In this document: positions 21,800 to 33,922 of the stretch, piece after piece | How positions within the stretch are numbered: position 1 is the stretch's first letter | How the letters are laid out: every line of letters begins with the position of its first letter | Origin: Perognathus longimembris pacificus | Lineage: Eukaryota > Chordata > Mammalia > Rodentia > Heteromyidae | Direction: 5' to 3' | Assembly (NCBI RefSeq): GCF_023159225.1 | Contig: NC_063171.1 | Location: forward strand, 4,011,501 to 4,075,500 | Length of the DNA: 64,000 nucleotides | Position numbers and translations under genes: made by a program | The notes under the pieces: model-generated | What the model saw: only the letters and a program-made list of their open reading frames with translations | What the model was told of the DNA's origin: nothing | Databases searched by the model: none

Positions 21800-23160
21800 A
21801 TCATTCCCCTTATCTCTTACTTTAGAAAGATTCTAAATAAAGAAGGTAATTAGTGCATAAAAGAATATGAGAAAATCCTCAGTATAATCTGACATAAAGA
21901 ACATAAACAATAAAAAAGAAACTACCACAAGACATACAGAGATGTTTTTTTTCAGAAGCTGGCTTTAGGATAAGTGAAAGGAATTTTGTTTATTAAGTAG
22001 GACAAATAGAGAGAAGATTATACTCTGCGTCCCAACACACACAATTATTGAGAGACTTATTCAGGAAGATACTCTTAAACCAATGGTACTTTTGAGAAGC
22101 TGGAAAGGTAGGTGACTGAAGTTAGAAGCTCCAGGCTAAATTAGCAATAGAAACTCAGCACAGAAACAAGGGCAGACTTAATAATGAATAGCAGACCTCT
22201 CCTCCTTGTCCTCCTCTTCCTCCTTCTCCTTCTTCTCTTTCACATCCCCCTCCCTTTTTTCTTTTTGTCCCTTTTTCTCTTAGAAGCTTAGTTCTCTCTC
22301 TACTGAGTGACATCCAGTCCTAAACATCACAGCTTTTTCTGTGATCTAAATCATGGGAAATGGTGAATAGATGGATAGCAGAGGATGAGTGTTTCTGTTC
22401 TCTCCATAGTCATTTGTTGAAGACAATCCCTGATGCATCAGTTAGGGGTGTGGAACATGGGCAGGTGATTTATTTTGAACTCAGTTTGTACAAATGTTAT
22501 TAGTTCCCTCATTAAAAGGGATGCTTATTTTGTCTCTTTCTCTGCACCATGACGATTCAAGAATACGGCTACTGAATACTAGAAAAAGGACCCTCACCAG
22601 TGTCCAATATTCTGGTGACTTCACTTTGGGATTGCACTCCTCCAGAAATTGGGGAAATAAAATTCTGCTGTTTCATCTCTATGATACATGATATTTTTGT
22701 CATCACAGCCTGAACTGACTGAGACTGTAGAACTTTTCAGTAACTTTGATGCAAAAGGAAAAGAAAGAGATTAAAAAATAGTTCCTGGATAACTGTAAGC
22801 ACACTATAAATACATAAAATATACTAAACATATAAAATATATTATTTAGCACTGAGTTGACCTACTCAAATGATCTCTTTTAAAACTTGTCACCATTTAT
22901 GAGAAGGAGATATGTGTTATATGGGTCTCATTTAATAGGGAAAGAGGAAACAAGCCATGTTTTTTGTATGTAAATGCAATTTGTAATATAGAAACGGTAC
23001 TAGCCACAACAACCACAAGGAAAGAGCATGCCAAAAAGCTTCTATAAGTTCTAACCTTGATCAAGAATTTTTTTTCAGTTATCAAATGCATAAAATGGCT
23101 CAGAGTTTTCTGTTTTTCATCTCAGCTTGAATTCTGAGGCAATTCTTCTCTGACTCTGTC
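21800..23160. other. Intergenic sequence, polypyrimidine stretch near 22.2 kb
   Basis: No gene recognised. Positions 22197-22290 are a C/T-rich stretch built from TCC and TTC units. The 65-codon frame at 22494-22691 has no recognisable domain. Confidence 0.5.
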
Positions 23161-23164
23161 TCCC

Positions 23165-23385
23165 TTTTGTGCCAGTAATGACATTGAACTCAGGGCCTCA
23201 TGCTCTCACTTGGTGTTGTTGCACTCCCACACTTGACCTACACTTCCATTTTTGGCTTTTTGCTAGTTAATTGGGGATAAAGGTCTCAGAGACCTTTCTG
23301 CCCAGGCTGCTTTTGAACAGCAGTCCTCAGATCTCAGCCTTCCGAGTAGCTGGGATTACAGGCCTGAGCCATGGGTGCTGGGCAG
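23165..23385 (-). repeat. SINE, 7SL-head/Geo-tail type
   Basis: Right end GAGTAGCTGGGATTACAGGC is a well kept 7SL-type head complement. The Geo-like part is altered by an insertion of about 10 bp. Confidence 0.75.
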
Positions 23386-23875
23386 TTGCTTTTACTCTCA
23401 GTTCTAGTAACATGCTCACAGTATTTTCTCTTGAAGTATAAAGTGAACACTGTATTAACTGTCTGTGTGTTTTTACTCAGCAATCCATTATATTGAATAT
23501 ACTAGCCAAGTTGTGCATGATTTTGTAAATTTTTCATGATGAACAGACCTTTTAAGAAAATCTGCACTTCAGGAATTACTACTAATTAAGTAGATTGGTA
23601 TTTCTTCATAACAAGAGATAGATGAGAACTGTAATGGAGTTATTGGTGTGCACCAAATATATATCTAAAATATGTTCCTGAAATTGAGGAGATCTCTGGT
23701 TACCTGAATGTGTCAAAAAAGCAAATTGAATATAATACTTTGTACAGACCTGCCTCCATTATTTCTGTAAAAATGGAGCAAGTTAATAATAATATTCCCC
23801 ACGTTCTCCAACCCTCTTCAGGGAATATGTCTCATGCTAGCTTGCCAAACAGCCACTCTGCTTCTTATGAGCTCA

Positions 23876-23925
23876 CTCTCTCTCTGTCTCTGTCTCTCTC
23901 TCCCTCTTGCTCTCTCTTCTTATGC
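23876..23925 (+). repeat. Microsatellite, CT-rich
   Basis: Imperfect (TCTCTG/TCTC)n run. Confidence 0.8.
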
Positions 23926-24744
23926 CTCTGGGTGGTATTGCATCCCACCACCTGAGCAGAGAGTAATTGCCTCAAAATTCAAGCTGAGACAGAAAACAGA
24001 AAATTCTGATCCATACCATATACTTGATAACTGAAAAATAAAATGACAACCCATCTTAAAGCATTTCCTGGCACCCCTAAATCCCAGGAACACCTGCCTG
24101 AGTACCACCTGTAGTACAAGTAATCGTTAAAGGCAGCCAACATTTGTGGTAAGAAAAATGTCAGCTGGGATTCTGGGATGCAGACTGTGTGATTCCTAGT
24201 GTTCCATCTACCTCTTTAAAAATGGAACAAGCTCCACTGGCTTCTGAGGATTCTGTGAGAAGTGTACACGGAAATTCAGTGGGAGTATCAGGGCCTATGC
24301 TAAAACCCAGACTGGCTTGTCATAATGTGCTCTGTGCTTCAAAGTTGCTAAGAGAATAGATTTTTAATGTTCTCACCACAAAAGATAAATATGTGATACA
24401 ATGCATATTGCAATTGACTCATGTCCATTAGCTCAACTTAGCTGTTCTTAGCATGTTTTAAAACTTCATGTGTGTTCCATAAATATAAAGTTTTTCAATA
24501 AAAATAAAAAAACTATGTTTTTTTAAAAAAGAACAAAATCTAGTACTAATAAATGATCCTTATTGGTTTAATATTTTAATGTTTGATTGTCCCATTGCCT
24601 TGTGATGACTGCTTTATAAACTGATAGATATTCAGAGGCTGACTGTCTACCCAACACCGTTCTCAGTATTAGAGAATTAGCTGTAAATAGTAAGGTAAGA
24701 ACTTGGTTTTTGTGGATTACATGTCAGTAGTAGAGCAGTAAACT

Positions 24745-25090
24745 GTAAGTGAACAAAATGCCACATTTGAGCGTGTGTCCAAAACAGTGCACATCTACAT
24801 ACAACAGAGAGACCTGCACATGCATGTTCATAGCAGTGCTGCTCACAACAGCCAAAATATGGACTCATTCCCAAATATGGACTACCTGGAAAATGCACAA
24901 AGAAAAAGAAGTATATACGTACAAAGAAGTAGTATTTATCCACAAAAATAGAAAATTTTATATTTTTCCTGGAAATGGACGGAAATAGAGATAATCATGC
25001 TAAACAAAATGAACCAGATGAAGAAAGTCAAACAGTTCATATTCTCTCCAATATGCAGAGTCTGGTCCTTAAAAATGAGTGTCAGGAATG
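24745..25090 (+). repeat. Degraded L1 ORF2/3' fragment
   Basis: Phrases in order: CATGTTCATAGCAGTGCTGC, TCACAACAGCCAAAATATGG, ATGGACGGAAATAGAGA and ATGCTAAACAAAATGAACCAG. Same region of L1 as 2.65-3.26 kb, equally old. Confidence 0.65.
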
Positions 25091-25538
25091 TGTAACATGC
25101 TCTGTTTGGGGGTGGGTACCTACCAGGAGTTATTCAGTGTTATTTCCAAAAATACTTTTTCATATATAAACATTTTAGCAAATAAATACTAACATATACT
25201 TTCATCTATACTCATGATGTTAAGTCTGACCAGTTATGGCAAAAATCAATACCATCTTAAGGTGAGGAAATGTTAAAAGAAGGAAAGGTAAAGTAGAAGA
25301 ACACTCACAGAAATTTGTTAAAAAGAAGCTCGCATCTGAAAACAGACCTGGAGAAAGGAGTACAGTAAATATTTTCCAAAAAGCTGAGGAAAGGGCTCCT
25401 TCTACCTCATGCTATGCATGTATGAAGTGGGAACACTATAGTACATTATGGAATGAACAGGCCCTAGAAATTGTTATTCTGTAGTTCCATTTTTCCCAAT
25501 TAGCTAGTTTGTGAATTTGTTCTAAATAGAATAATTTA

Positions 25539-25735
25539 TCTGAAGATCATGATTCAAAGCCAGCCTGGGTGAGAAAGGGCAAGAAAGTCCATGAGACTCT
25601 TAAGTCCAATTAACCACCAGAAAATTGGAAGTAGAGCTATGGCTCAACGTGGTAGAGCATTAGCCTTGAGCAAAAAAGCTCAGAGACAGCACCCAAGCCC
25701 TAAGTTCAAGCCCCATGACTGACAAAAAATAATTT
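25539..25735 (+). repeat. SINE, 7SL-head/Geo-tail type, 5' truncated
   Basis: Begins inside the head at ATCTGAAGATCATGATTC and keeps the whole right half (GGTAGAGCATTAGCCTTGAG) and a short A-tail. Confidence 0.78.
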
Positions 25736-25791
25736 ACATATCAGTGACTACAACCATTATAACAGTTTTATATATAGGCCTCCTTGTTGAA

Positions 25792-26195
25792 ATGTCAGGG
25801 ATGGCTATACCTCTAAGACCTGGGACTGCGTGGCTATTATTCACTCCTACCTTCCCCCCCCCCCCCCCGCCCCCCGGTCGGGAACAGGAAAGTCGGCCCA
25901 AACCAGCCCCGCCTCTCGTCTTGGAGCACATGTCTCATAATGGCGCCAGCCTGAGCCCAGGGGGCCGGTCCTGGGGGGACTGTGATCTCCGCCTCTGCAG
26001 GAAGTTCCGTGACATCACCGTGATGGACAGTTCATCAGCCAATCGTTAATACCCAGTTAGTCCCTCCTCTTCCTGCCGCCATTACTGTTATATAAACCCC
26101 TCCCCTGAATAAAACTTTGGGAAGCTCTTGAAGCTTAATCTGAAATGCCTACGCGTACCTGGCCTCCTTGGTGAGTATGGGGGGGGAGGGCATTC
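25792..26195 (+). repeat. LTR, class II (ERVK-like), second copy
   Basis: TATA box TTATATAAACCCC at about 26088-26100, polyadenylation signal AATAAA at 26108-26113, and upstream AATGGCGCCAGCC and CCGTGACATCACCGTGATGG motifs. Related to the 16.25 kb LTR over the promoter block but clearly a different subtype. A poly-C run (25855-25878) interrupts U3. Boundaries are approximate. GC-rich leader-like sequence continues to about 26350. Confidence 0.65.
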
Positions 26196-26789
26196 TCACG
26201 GCCACACCCTGTCCAGAGCTTACCCGTGGCTCTCGCTCCTGCATTACTTCCTACTGGCCAGAGGCTTGCGTGAGAGCAAAAGGGGAACACATGGAGGGGG
26301 CAAATAGGCCCGGGATCTACACGGAAGGAGGTATAGAGTTAGCCCGGCATTGAAATAGTCCTCAGTTTCTCCTCCATTATCACCAAGGTGCAGAGTTCTT
26401 CATGGGACAATGATAAGCAAGAGAGTGTACCCATAGCCACACAAAGGCTAAATAAAATTCATGCTGAGAATGAGATTTCTATATTTTTCTTCATAGAATC
26501 ATTGTAAATCTTGTTTTCAGGCCTAGATAAAGAAAGAAAATGAAACACAAAGTAAAGTGTCTTTGTTTCTGTAGTGTGCTAACCAGTGCATGCCTATGTT
26601 CTAATCCCATAAACCTCCAAATGTTATCTATTCAGAAGAATAAGAAACTTTGAAATGAATTTTGAAATATGACAGTTGTCTGAGATACTTAGATAGAAGA
26701 TGAATTCAATGGAAATTGTTTTCATAAGAGATACACATGATAGGAAGGATGAGATAATGAAGGGCTGATATTCGATGTACATGCAGTAT

Positions 26790-27150
26790 GTAACCAGAGG
26801 GGAGGGATAAGGTAGATAAGGATGGGGGAGAATGATGGAAGTGGGGGACATGAATCAAGATACACTGTACTCAGAAACCAATATGTTTTATTTTATTTTT
26901 ATTTTTTTGCCAGTCCTGTGGCTTGGACTCAGGGCCTGAGCACTGTCCCTGGCTTCTTACTGCTCAAGGCTAGCACTCTGCCACTTGAGCCACAGTGCCA
27001 CTTCTGGCCGTTTTCTATATATGTGGTACTGGGGAATCGAACCCAGGGCTTCATGTATACAAGGCAAGCACTCTTGCCACTAGGCCATATTCCCAGCCCA
27101 CCAATATGTTTTATTCAAACTCTTTGTATAACTACTTAAAGACAATAGAC
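26790..27150 (+). repeat. Unclassified recurrent repeat, copy 3, interrupted by a SINE
   Basis: GATGGGGGAGAATGATGG, ATGAATCAAGATACACTG and, beyond the SINE, CTTTGTATAACTACTTAAAG match the other copies. Confidence 0.5.
26893..27099 (-). repeat. SINE, IDL-Geo type, with 16-bp target-site duplication
   Basis: ACCAATATGTTTTATT is present at 26877-26892 and again at 27100-27115. Full-length reverse copy. Confidence 0.92.
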
Positions 27151-27209
27151 AAATGAACAGGAGGGGAGAATGTAGTCATGACATTCAAAGCACATCCTTC
27201 AAAATTAGG

Positions 27210-27375
27210 AAAATTGAAGGAAGGGATAGGTTTGGGAGGGACAGGGGAGAATGTTGAAAGGGATGACATTGCTCTAGATCATTGTACTTAGAATTGCTTT
27301 GTGAAATGGCAACTTTGTAAAGGGAAACTCCTTGGTACAACTACTTAAAAATAATTATATATATATTATAATAAA
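27210..27375 (+). repeat. Unclassified recurrent repeat, copy 4
   Basis: GGAGGGACAGGGGAGAATG, GATGACATTGCTCTAGATCA, then TTGGTACAACTACTTAAAAA. It lies in tandem orientation with copy 3, 60-70 bp apart. Confidence 0.45.
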
Positions 27376-27379
27376 AAAA

Positions 27380-27675
27380 CCAGACACACATGTAATCTCA
27401 GCTACTCAAGTAGGGCAAAGATAAACTGACTGACTGATCATAGTTTAAAGACAGCCTGGTAAAAAGTGAAAGACTTTGTCCCAAAAAAGAGTCTGGAAAA
27501 GAACTTGAGAGGCAGAAGTGGGAGTATTTCAACTGGAAGCTTACCCAGAGAAAAGACCAGAAACACTCTAAAAAATAAGCTAAAAGAAAAGGATGAGGAC
27601 ATGGCTCAAACGTCAAAGTGCTTGCTAGCAAGTGTAAGGCCTTGAGTCCAATTCCCAATAGCACTAATAAATAAA
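27380..27675 (+). repeat. Old composite SINE (B1-like plus ID-like)
   Basis: CATGTAATCTCAGCTACTCA head and ID-like GACATGGCTCAAACGTCAAAG, then CTTGAGTCCAATTCCCAATA. A long spacer separates the halves. Confidence 0.55.
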
Positions 27676-27849
27676 TGAATAAGGGGGTAGGTAGATAGAT
27701 GGCAGTCAGACAGACAGATAGTTGTAAAGGGAGACACATAGCAGGAAAGGCTGTGATCACCAGCCAGGCACAAAACAAACTCTCCCACAGAGCTTCTGAG
27801 AGAAATCCTTTTAACATCTTGATTTTGGATTCTGGCCACCATAATTATT

Positions 27850-29128
27850 AGAGAACAGCACTCTGGAATGTTGCAGTGCCCTGAGCAATCAATGCAATGC
27901 TGTAATCACACAGACACATCTATCCATAATCAATATATGCATTTAATAGCTTCCACCAAGCAAATCTTAACCATTTAAAATGTTCCTCCATGTTTGACAA
28001 ATATCTCCAGTTGTTCCATGTTTTCCTTGTCACTTTTCCCTAGAGAATATCTCATGAATAATCAGTGTTAAGAGTGCCTTGAGCATTTGTAGTATATTTT
28101 CCCTTTGCTTCCAAAAAGCTTCCTTTCCTCCATAGTCTGGAGGATGCATGATTAGACATGATCCAAGAACTGAATTCTAGATATGAACCTGCATTATCAC
28201 TTATGAAGTTGCTCTGACCTTGTGTCATGTATGAACCACTGGTTTTGTGTTTAGCACCTGCTTATTCAATATCCTTAGATTAGTCACACATCTACATTTT
28301 AGTACAATTTAAAAAACAATATTTCCAATAAGGATAGTGACTGCCGAAAAAGAATGAGACAATTCCATTTCTAAACTGTCGGTATGAGCATGCCTAGGCC
28401 ATGGAGTAAAGTAGGTAAATACCATTTTTCTTCCTTGCTATATCCTTCAGGAGAATTTGTCATCTTACTATCCCAAGTAACCATAAACAAGGACTTCCAT
28501 GGCTATTGTAGAAATAAAAAGACTATGAAAAGCAAACTCCCAGAGGATGTATTTATAAAAGTAGCTAGGTGTTATGATCTTGGGGCCCTGTACTTGATGA
28601 CCCTAGGCAGGTTTCTAGAATTCAAGAACTGAGATTTATTCAGGTATTATATTTTCTGCAAAAGTGCAGAGTTAAGGCTCAGATGCTGAAGAGAGGCTCA
28701 GCACTTAGTTTTAGAACTAACATTGTCACACTGCTTTGAAAATCACTTGTTAAGGAGTCTAAGATTACACCACAATCTTACAGGTGTGAGTCCCATCACA
28801 CAGTTGTCCTCTGATTGCAATGGTTGAAGGCTTAAGAGTTTTGTGCTTCCCTGTCTTTCCAGGTGTGCTACATGGTGAGTTGTCTGCAAGCTCCTAACCA
28901 CTCTCCTATGAGCATGATTCTCACAGAGGTTTGATGCTAATGCAGTAAGTTTAGAAGCAGTGTGAAGCACTTGTTTTAATGAGTTTTAAGACATAGTTTT
29001 CAAACTGGAATTTAAATATTTTAGGCATTCCAAGAGCACTTTTTCTTTGAAGATACCCTATTCCATGTTTCCTTTTTTGTCCTTAGGCACAATTGCCTCT
29101 ATTTACCCATAAGATTTACCCCTCAGTT
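27850..29128. other. Intergenic sequence; unrecognised 82-codon frame at 28384-28632
   Basis: No repeat family recognised. The plus-strand frame at 28384-28632 has no recognisable domain and no supporting splice or promoter context, so it is not called a gene. Confidence 0.5.
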
Positions 29129-29129
29129 T

Positions 29130-29163
29130 TGTGTGTGTATGTGTGTGTGTATGTGTGTGTGTA
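29130..29163 (+). repeat. Microsatellite (GT)n, interrupted
   Basis: GT units with periodic A interruptions, followed by alternating CATG/TGCA sequence. Confidence 0.85.
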
Positions 29164-29194
29164 CTTGAGTGCATGTGTGCACATGCATGTGCAC

Positions 29195-29408
29195 ATGCAC
29201 TAGTACAATGGCTTGAACTCAGGGCCTGGAACTTGATGGGCAGCTTGCTAGCTCATGGCTGGTCCTCTATCACTTAAGCCACACATCTTGTCTGACTTTT
29301 TGCTGGTTAAGTTGAGGCAAAATTTTTGCTTGGCTTTGAATTGCAATCTTCTGGGTCTCTGCCTCCTCAGCAGGTAGGATCACAGATGTAAGCTACTGGC
29401 ACTGAGAG
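29195..29408 (-). repeat. SINE, 7SL-head/Geo-tail type, diverged
   Basis: GGCTTGAACTCAGGGCCTGG at the left and TAGGATCACAGATGTAAGC at the right. The middle keeps TTTTTGCTGGTTAAGTTGAG. Confidence 0.7.
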
Positions 29409-29874
29409 CTTATCTCTCAACCGTGTCCTTTGCTATTTGGAAACCACTGTATCAGTTCTTGACTCTTGAAATTTTGATATCTTTTTATCACTGTTCAATG
29501 AAATCTCTGGTTTGATCTAGATTTTAGCCTTCTTAGAATATATGTGCATATATTTTAAAAGAGTTGTAATAAAAAGACATATTGTCCCTGTTATAAAATT
29601 TCTCAAGGAGGGAAACATGGAGTCATTTGGGTAGCCTCAAACTAATGGGAAATTTGGTTGAAGCTTTGTTTTGACTTTTTCAAAATTAAGGTATTTGTAC
29701 CTTTATATGTATACTGTGTGAATACATATAAACAAAACGAAATTTGTAAATCTAGGACAAATATACTCAGTAGACTACATACTTAACCTTAGAAGTAGAG
29801 TGTAATCCATCCAGGGGAGTTTCTGAGGTCATGGAAGAATGGATTCTGAAATTTAGAAGCTGATGTAATGGTAT

Positions 29875-30191
29875 TGAAGTGCCAGACTTTGAAGTCAGGC
29901 CCCACTTTACCACGTGAGTCCCATTTTAGAATCGAACCCTGAGCCAATCAGATTTGTACCTGTGTCCTAATCTTGCTTGCTTGAACAGCTGATTGTTGTA
30001 ACCTTGTTCTTTGCCTTTATAAGCCCTGTGTAATCACAGCTCGGGGCTTCCTCCTAACCTCCACTGTGTCGGTGGGTAGGACGAGGCCCGAGTTGCAGCT
30101 CGCTTAAATAAAGCCTTGCCTTGCTTTTGCATGTCGGAATGTCTGAGTCTCGGTGGCCTTCTTGGTGGTGGTCTCACGACTTGGCACAACA
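29875..30191 (+). repeat. 5' LTR of the class I ERV
   Basis: Starts TGAAGTGCCAGAC and ends GGCACAACA. CCAAT-type motif GAGCCAATCAGA, TATA box TTTATAAG near 30017, and polyadenylation signal AATAAA at 30107-30112 mark U3, R and U5. About nine mismatches to the 3' LTR over 317 bp. Confidence 0.92.
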
Positions 30192-30193
30192 TT

Positions 30194-30211
30194 TGGGGGC
30201 TCGTCTGGGAT
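30194..30211 (+). promoter_or_regulatory. Primer binding site, tRNA-Pro type
   Basis: TGGGGGCTCGTCTGGGAT lies two bases after the LTR end. It differs by one C-to-T change from the standard proline-tRNA complement used by many gammaretroviruses. Confidence 0.92.
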
Positions 30212-30247
30212 GGCCCCAGAGATCCCCCAAGACCCCAGACTCCGAAG

Positions 30248-30253
30248 GTAAGA
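30248..30253 (+). promoter_or_regulatory. Probable retroviral leader splice donor
   Basis: CCGAAG followed by GTAAGA lies 37 bp after the primer site, a good match to the donor consensus and at a plausible place for the major donor. Confidence 0.5.
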
Positions 30254-30705
30254 AAATAGCGCTGTTCATTCTGTGTGTCTGTGTCTGTGTGATTTGTAGT
30301 TTTGTTTTCTGTTTTGGCCAGCCGCCTGAATCTGAACCTGTAGGTAGTGAAGGACCAGCCAGAGTGGACACGCTCATATGGGCAGTCTTGGAGGACCTCA
30401 AGCTCTCCACAGGGGCCTCAGGCTTCCCACTACCACCCTGAACCTGAAGGACTGGACCGGGAGGCCCTTCTAATGGGCACCCATCCAGTCCACTCGATAT
30501 TCGGGGTTGTCTGGTCCGCTCCTACACAGGAACGGGAGAGAGCCTCAAGACTGTGTGGTCTGCCCCCTCACAGGGGCAGGAGAGACACAGTCGAACCTGT
30601 AAGCCGCGGCTCCCTAAGTCTGTCTGTAAGTGTTGTCTGGTCTTTGTGACTGTAATTATTTTTGTGTGTTTCTTTCTCACGCTGCGCCTGACTGACAAAC
30701 GGATG

Positions 30706-30753
30706 ATGGGGAACATTCCTTCCACTCCCCTGGACTTGACTTTAGCTCACTAG
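30706..30753 (+). pseudogene. Broken gag start
   Basis: An ATG at 30706 opens a frame beginning Met-Gly, the N-terminal glycine that retroviral matrix proteins need for myristoylation. It is followed by a proline-rich segment. A stop at 30751-30753 ends it after 15 codons. No matrix, capsid or nucleocapsid sequence can be followed downstream. Confidence 0.55.
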
Positions 30754-31857
30754 AAAGATGTACAGGTGACAGCCCACAATCAGTCAATCAGTGAGAGTGT
30801 CCGCAAAAAAAAAACTCTAGGGGGACCCCCACCCAGCCTTCTTAAGCAGAAAATTGTTTGGTGGGCTAAAATGTTTTACTAAAACTTATCAAGCCCTGGA
30901 AAATGAGGCTGGAGAATGCTAAAATCATTTGTTAAAGGTTTTTGTCTTAAAATGTACGGCCAATGCTTATTCAGTGCGCTCTAAGATCTTTTGAAAATGT
31001 ATGGGTGTGCATGTGTGAGTGTGAACATTTTCAAGACTGTGGTATGATGCAAAACTAAGTTTAAGTTTAAATTCAAATGGTCATCAAGTTTGGGCATTAC
31101 CAAATGCTTTAAAGGTATTATTGCATTGTTTTAAAGAGGAACTGGAGTTAAAAAAGGATTTCTCAGGGTTCTTTAATTAAAATTAAAAAAAATCAGAGCT
31201 AAGTGTCAGAAATTTGGATTTAAAAGGATATATATATATATATTAAACTAATGGGGATAGAAGTAAACTCTCATTAACTCTATGTATGTAGGAAGAAATT
31301 GCAAAATGGGCCAATGTTTCTCACTAATATATTGGAAAGCTGAATGGATAAGTATTTCTAATTGTGATTCTTGCATTAAGGAAAAATTCAAAGGTCTTCA
31401 TGCCATGCAGTAACTGGGACTGAAAAAAAAAAAGAGGCTCTTTTGAAACAAGCAGCCCATAGGCAAAGGGTGGCACCTGGTTTCAGAATGCCTGTGAGCT
31501 TCAGTTTTTCCGATGCAGATAAAAGCTAAAATGTTGTTAGTGTTAAAAAGGCTTTGGAAATCAAGAATACATTTCTAGATAAGAAATTTGGAAGTAAAAT
31601 TGTCCTAAATAATTATTGCAAAGTGAGAAAAGGAGAATTATGGCTACCAAAATGTTTAATTGCCATTCCAGCTTCTTTGTGGGTTTTTTTGTAACCGTTT
31701 CCAGCAGGCCCACAGAGAAGCACAGGTGATTCCTACAAGTTTGTCGAGATCTAATACTGACCCTTAATAAGTTCCAGGTAAGAGAGCATGCTTAAAAACT
31801 ACTTCTGTGTGGACCACCTTGTTGCTTATAATTGGAGTAAAGTGGCCCCTTATAAGA
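30754..31857. other. Degenerate ERV interior without recognisable coding
   Basis: AT-rich sequence with no followable retroviral frame on either strand. A short TA repeat is at 31211-31223. It is either strongly decayed gag/pol or replaced sequence. Confidence 0.45.
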
Positions 31858-32037
31858 CTCATTGATCTGAATCTGCGGTTCGAAGCCAGCCCGGGCAAAG
31901 AAAGGTCCCTGTGAGAGACTTGTCTCTAATCAGCCAGCAGAGTGCTGGGAACGGAGTGGTGTGGAACTCAAAATGGTAGGGTGCTAGTCTTGAGCTGGAG
32001 AGCTGTGGGACAGTGCTCAGGCCCTGAGTCCAAGTCC
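31858..32037 (+). repeat. SINE (7SL-head/Geo-tail type, 5' truncated) inside the ERV
   Basis: GGTTCGAAGCCAGCCCGGGC, then GAGACTTGTCTCTAATCAGC, then GTAGGGTGCTAGTCTTGAGC. It lacks the start of the head. Confidence 0.75.
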
Positions 32038-32399
32038 AGTGGAAAGTCACTCCTCCTGGGACAAAAGTGATGGAGCATCCAGAGGCAGTAAGCCACTGCT
32101 TGGATGGCAGAGATGGTGTCAGATCCTAGAGTCACTCCTGTTTGGCCTTTCAAAAGTTAATCAAAGCCGGGAAGTCCTAGAAGAATAGTTCATAAGCATG
32201 CCTTTCCAATGCCCATGTCTGTCTACTGGGCAGGAATTTGCCAGTCATCTGTGATAGTGGTTAGTAAGGGTAAGTTTGTCAAATGAGAGGATAGATTAAA
32301 ATCTCACCCCCTGCATTTACTCAAAGCTCTGACTGGCAGTGAGAATTTTAAGCTGATACATCTGTTTAGTAAAGAAAGTTTGTAGACCTGAGATTGTGT

Positions 32400-33290
32400 C
32401 CTTATTGAGATCTGTTAAAGGCCTGCAAAGGTATATTGTTAAAAATTGCAAGACCTGTCAGCTTGCCAATGCCCCCAATGAACAGATTACTAAAGGAGCT
32501 CACCTCTGTCGGAATAGGCCAGGCGTGTATTGGGAAGTAGATTTCACAGAAATTACAAATATTTGCTAGTTTTTGTAGACACCTTTTCAGGATGGGTGGA
32601 AGCCTATCCAACAAAGCATGAGACTGCGAATGTAGTGGCTAAGAAGATCCTGGAAGAAATCCTACCCAGGTATGGCTTCCCATCCACCATTGGGTCAGAC
32701 AACGGACAGGCTTTCATCTCAAAAGTAAGTCAGCTGCAGCACTGGGGACCGATTGGAAATTGCATTTTGCTTATAGACCCCAGAGTTCAGGACAGGTAGA
32801 GAAAATGAATTGGACTGTAAAAGAAACATTAACTAAACTGGCCTTAGAGACTGGCGCAGACTGGGTGTCACTCCTTCCTTTTGCTCTGCTTAGAGTAAGA
32901 AATTCTCCCTATCAGCTTGGCTTCACTCCTTTTGAAATAATGTATGGGTACGCTTCACCCATTATCCCTAGCCTTCAGACTGAATTGCTTGCTGATTTGG
33001 ATGATACTGAATTTTTGTGTAAATTCGATTATTTGCAGCTTGTGCACAAGAATGTGACCCCAACTTAAGGCATTATGATTCTGCTTCTGTCCCTACTCCC
33101 CATTTATTAAGACCAGGGGACTGAAATCCTTAGAACCACGGTGGAAGGAACCCTAGATGGCATCACCACTTGGGTTCATTGCTTCCACGCCAGGCCAGCT
33201 GACCCCTTTGCCCTGGACGATGACTACCGTGGTGGAACATGGGAGGTCTCCAAGCACCCAACTCAGCCGCTTTGCCTTCGCCTCAAGAAA
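32400..33290 (+). pseudogene. Broken pol: integrase region
   Basis: Covers the C-x2-C half of the integrase zinc finger near 32446, the core with the first catalytic Asp near 32544, the second Asp in an S-D-N-G context near 32698, and the catalytic Glu in an S-x-G-Q-V-E context near 32800. It continues into the C-terminal part to about 33290. At least two frame changes separate these: the first Asp lies in one frame, the second in another, the Glu in a third. A stop also interrupts the first frame near 32569. Similarity is to the gammaretroviral family. The gene is dead. Confidence 0.85.
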
Positions 33291-33903
33291 AGAAAGTTAG
33301 ACTGAATATTGTTATAATTTTCTTTTTTCCTTCTTTCCTTACTACCCTGGCTAGTGTTAATGTTATTTTGGCAGCTCACTCCAAAGTGAGGTGACCCCCT
33401 TATTTTAGGTAGTTTTGGGCTTGCTCAGGAATACGGGTATAGCCACCTGACCATTAGAGCACAGCTGAGAAGTTTATGTATTATTTTGTTGCTTACATTT
33501 GGATACTAAACACTATACAGCTAATGGTAAGTCTGTATAACTGAAAATTAATTTTCAGTTTGCAGTAATCCTGCAGTCCCTTGGTAGACTAAGGTTATAG
33601 GTTCCTGGCTAGGTAAGGTCAACGCCCCTGAGTCAGCCTGAAGAAGTTACAGAAGATGGATGATCTTCACCCATCAGCCCCCTTTAATACCGAGGGACTA
33701 GAGTTGTTTTTGGGAAGATGAGGCAGGATAAACTAGAGGCATGCAAAACAGAGGTACAGAGACTGTACTTGTGAGAAATGGTGACAGGCCCTTTGGTTAC
33801 TATTTTGGGCCTTATTGGCCCATGCCTTATCTCTATATCATCTCCTAGACATGTAAGCCATTGAAATGGACAGAATAGAGCCATGATTTGCTCCCAAGGT
33901 ACC
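33291..33903. other. ERV 3' interior; envelope almost entirely missing
   Basis: Only the 3' part near 33780-33890 could derive from the end of a transmembrane-envelope coding region; this is a weak reading by position. The rest is not recognisable. Confidence 0.4.
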
Positions 33904-33922
33904 AAAAAGAAAAAGGGGGAAA
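33904..33922 (+). promoter_or_regulatory. Polypurine tract of the ERV
   Basis: AAAAAGAAAAAGGGGGAAA immediately precedes the 3' LTR start, as needed to prime plus-strand synthesis. Confidence 0.85.

Noticed and set aside
30121..30441. 106-codon frame crossing the ERV LTR and leader
   Set aside because: Overlaps the polyadenylation signal, primer site and splice donor, which are non-coding; no family match.
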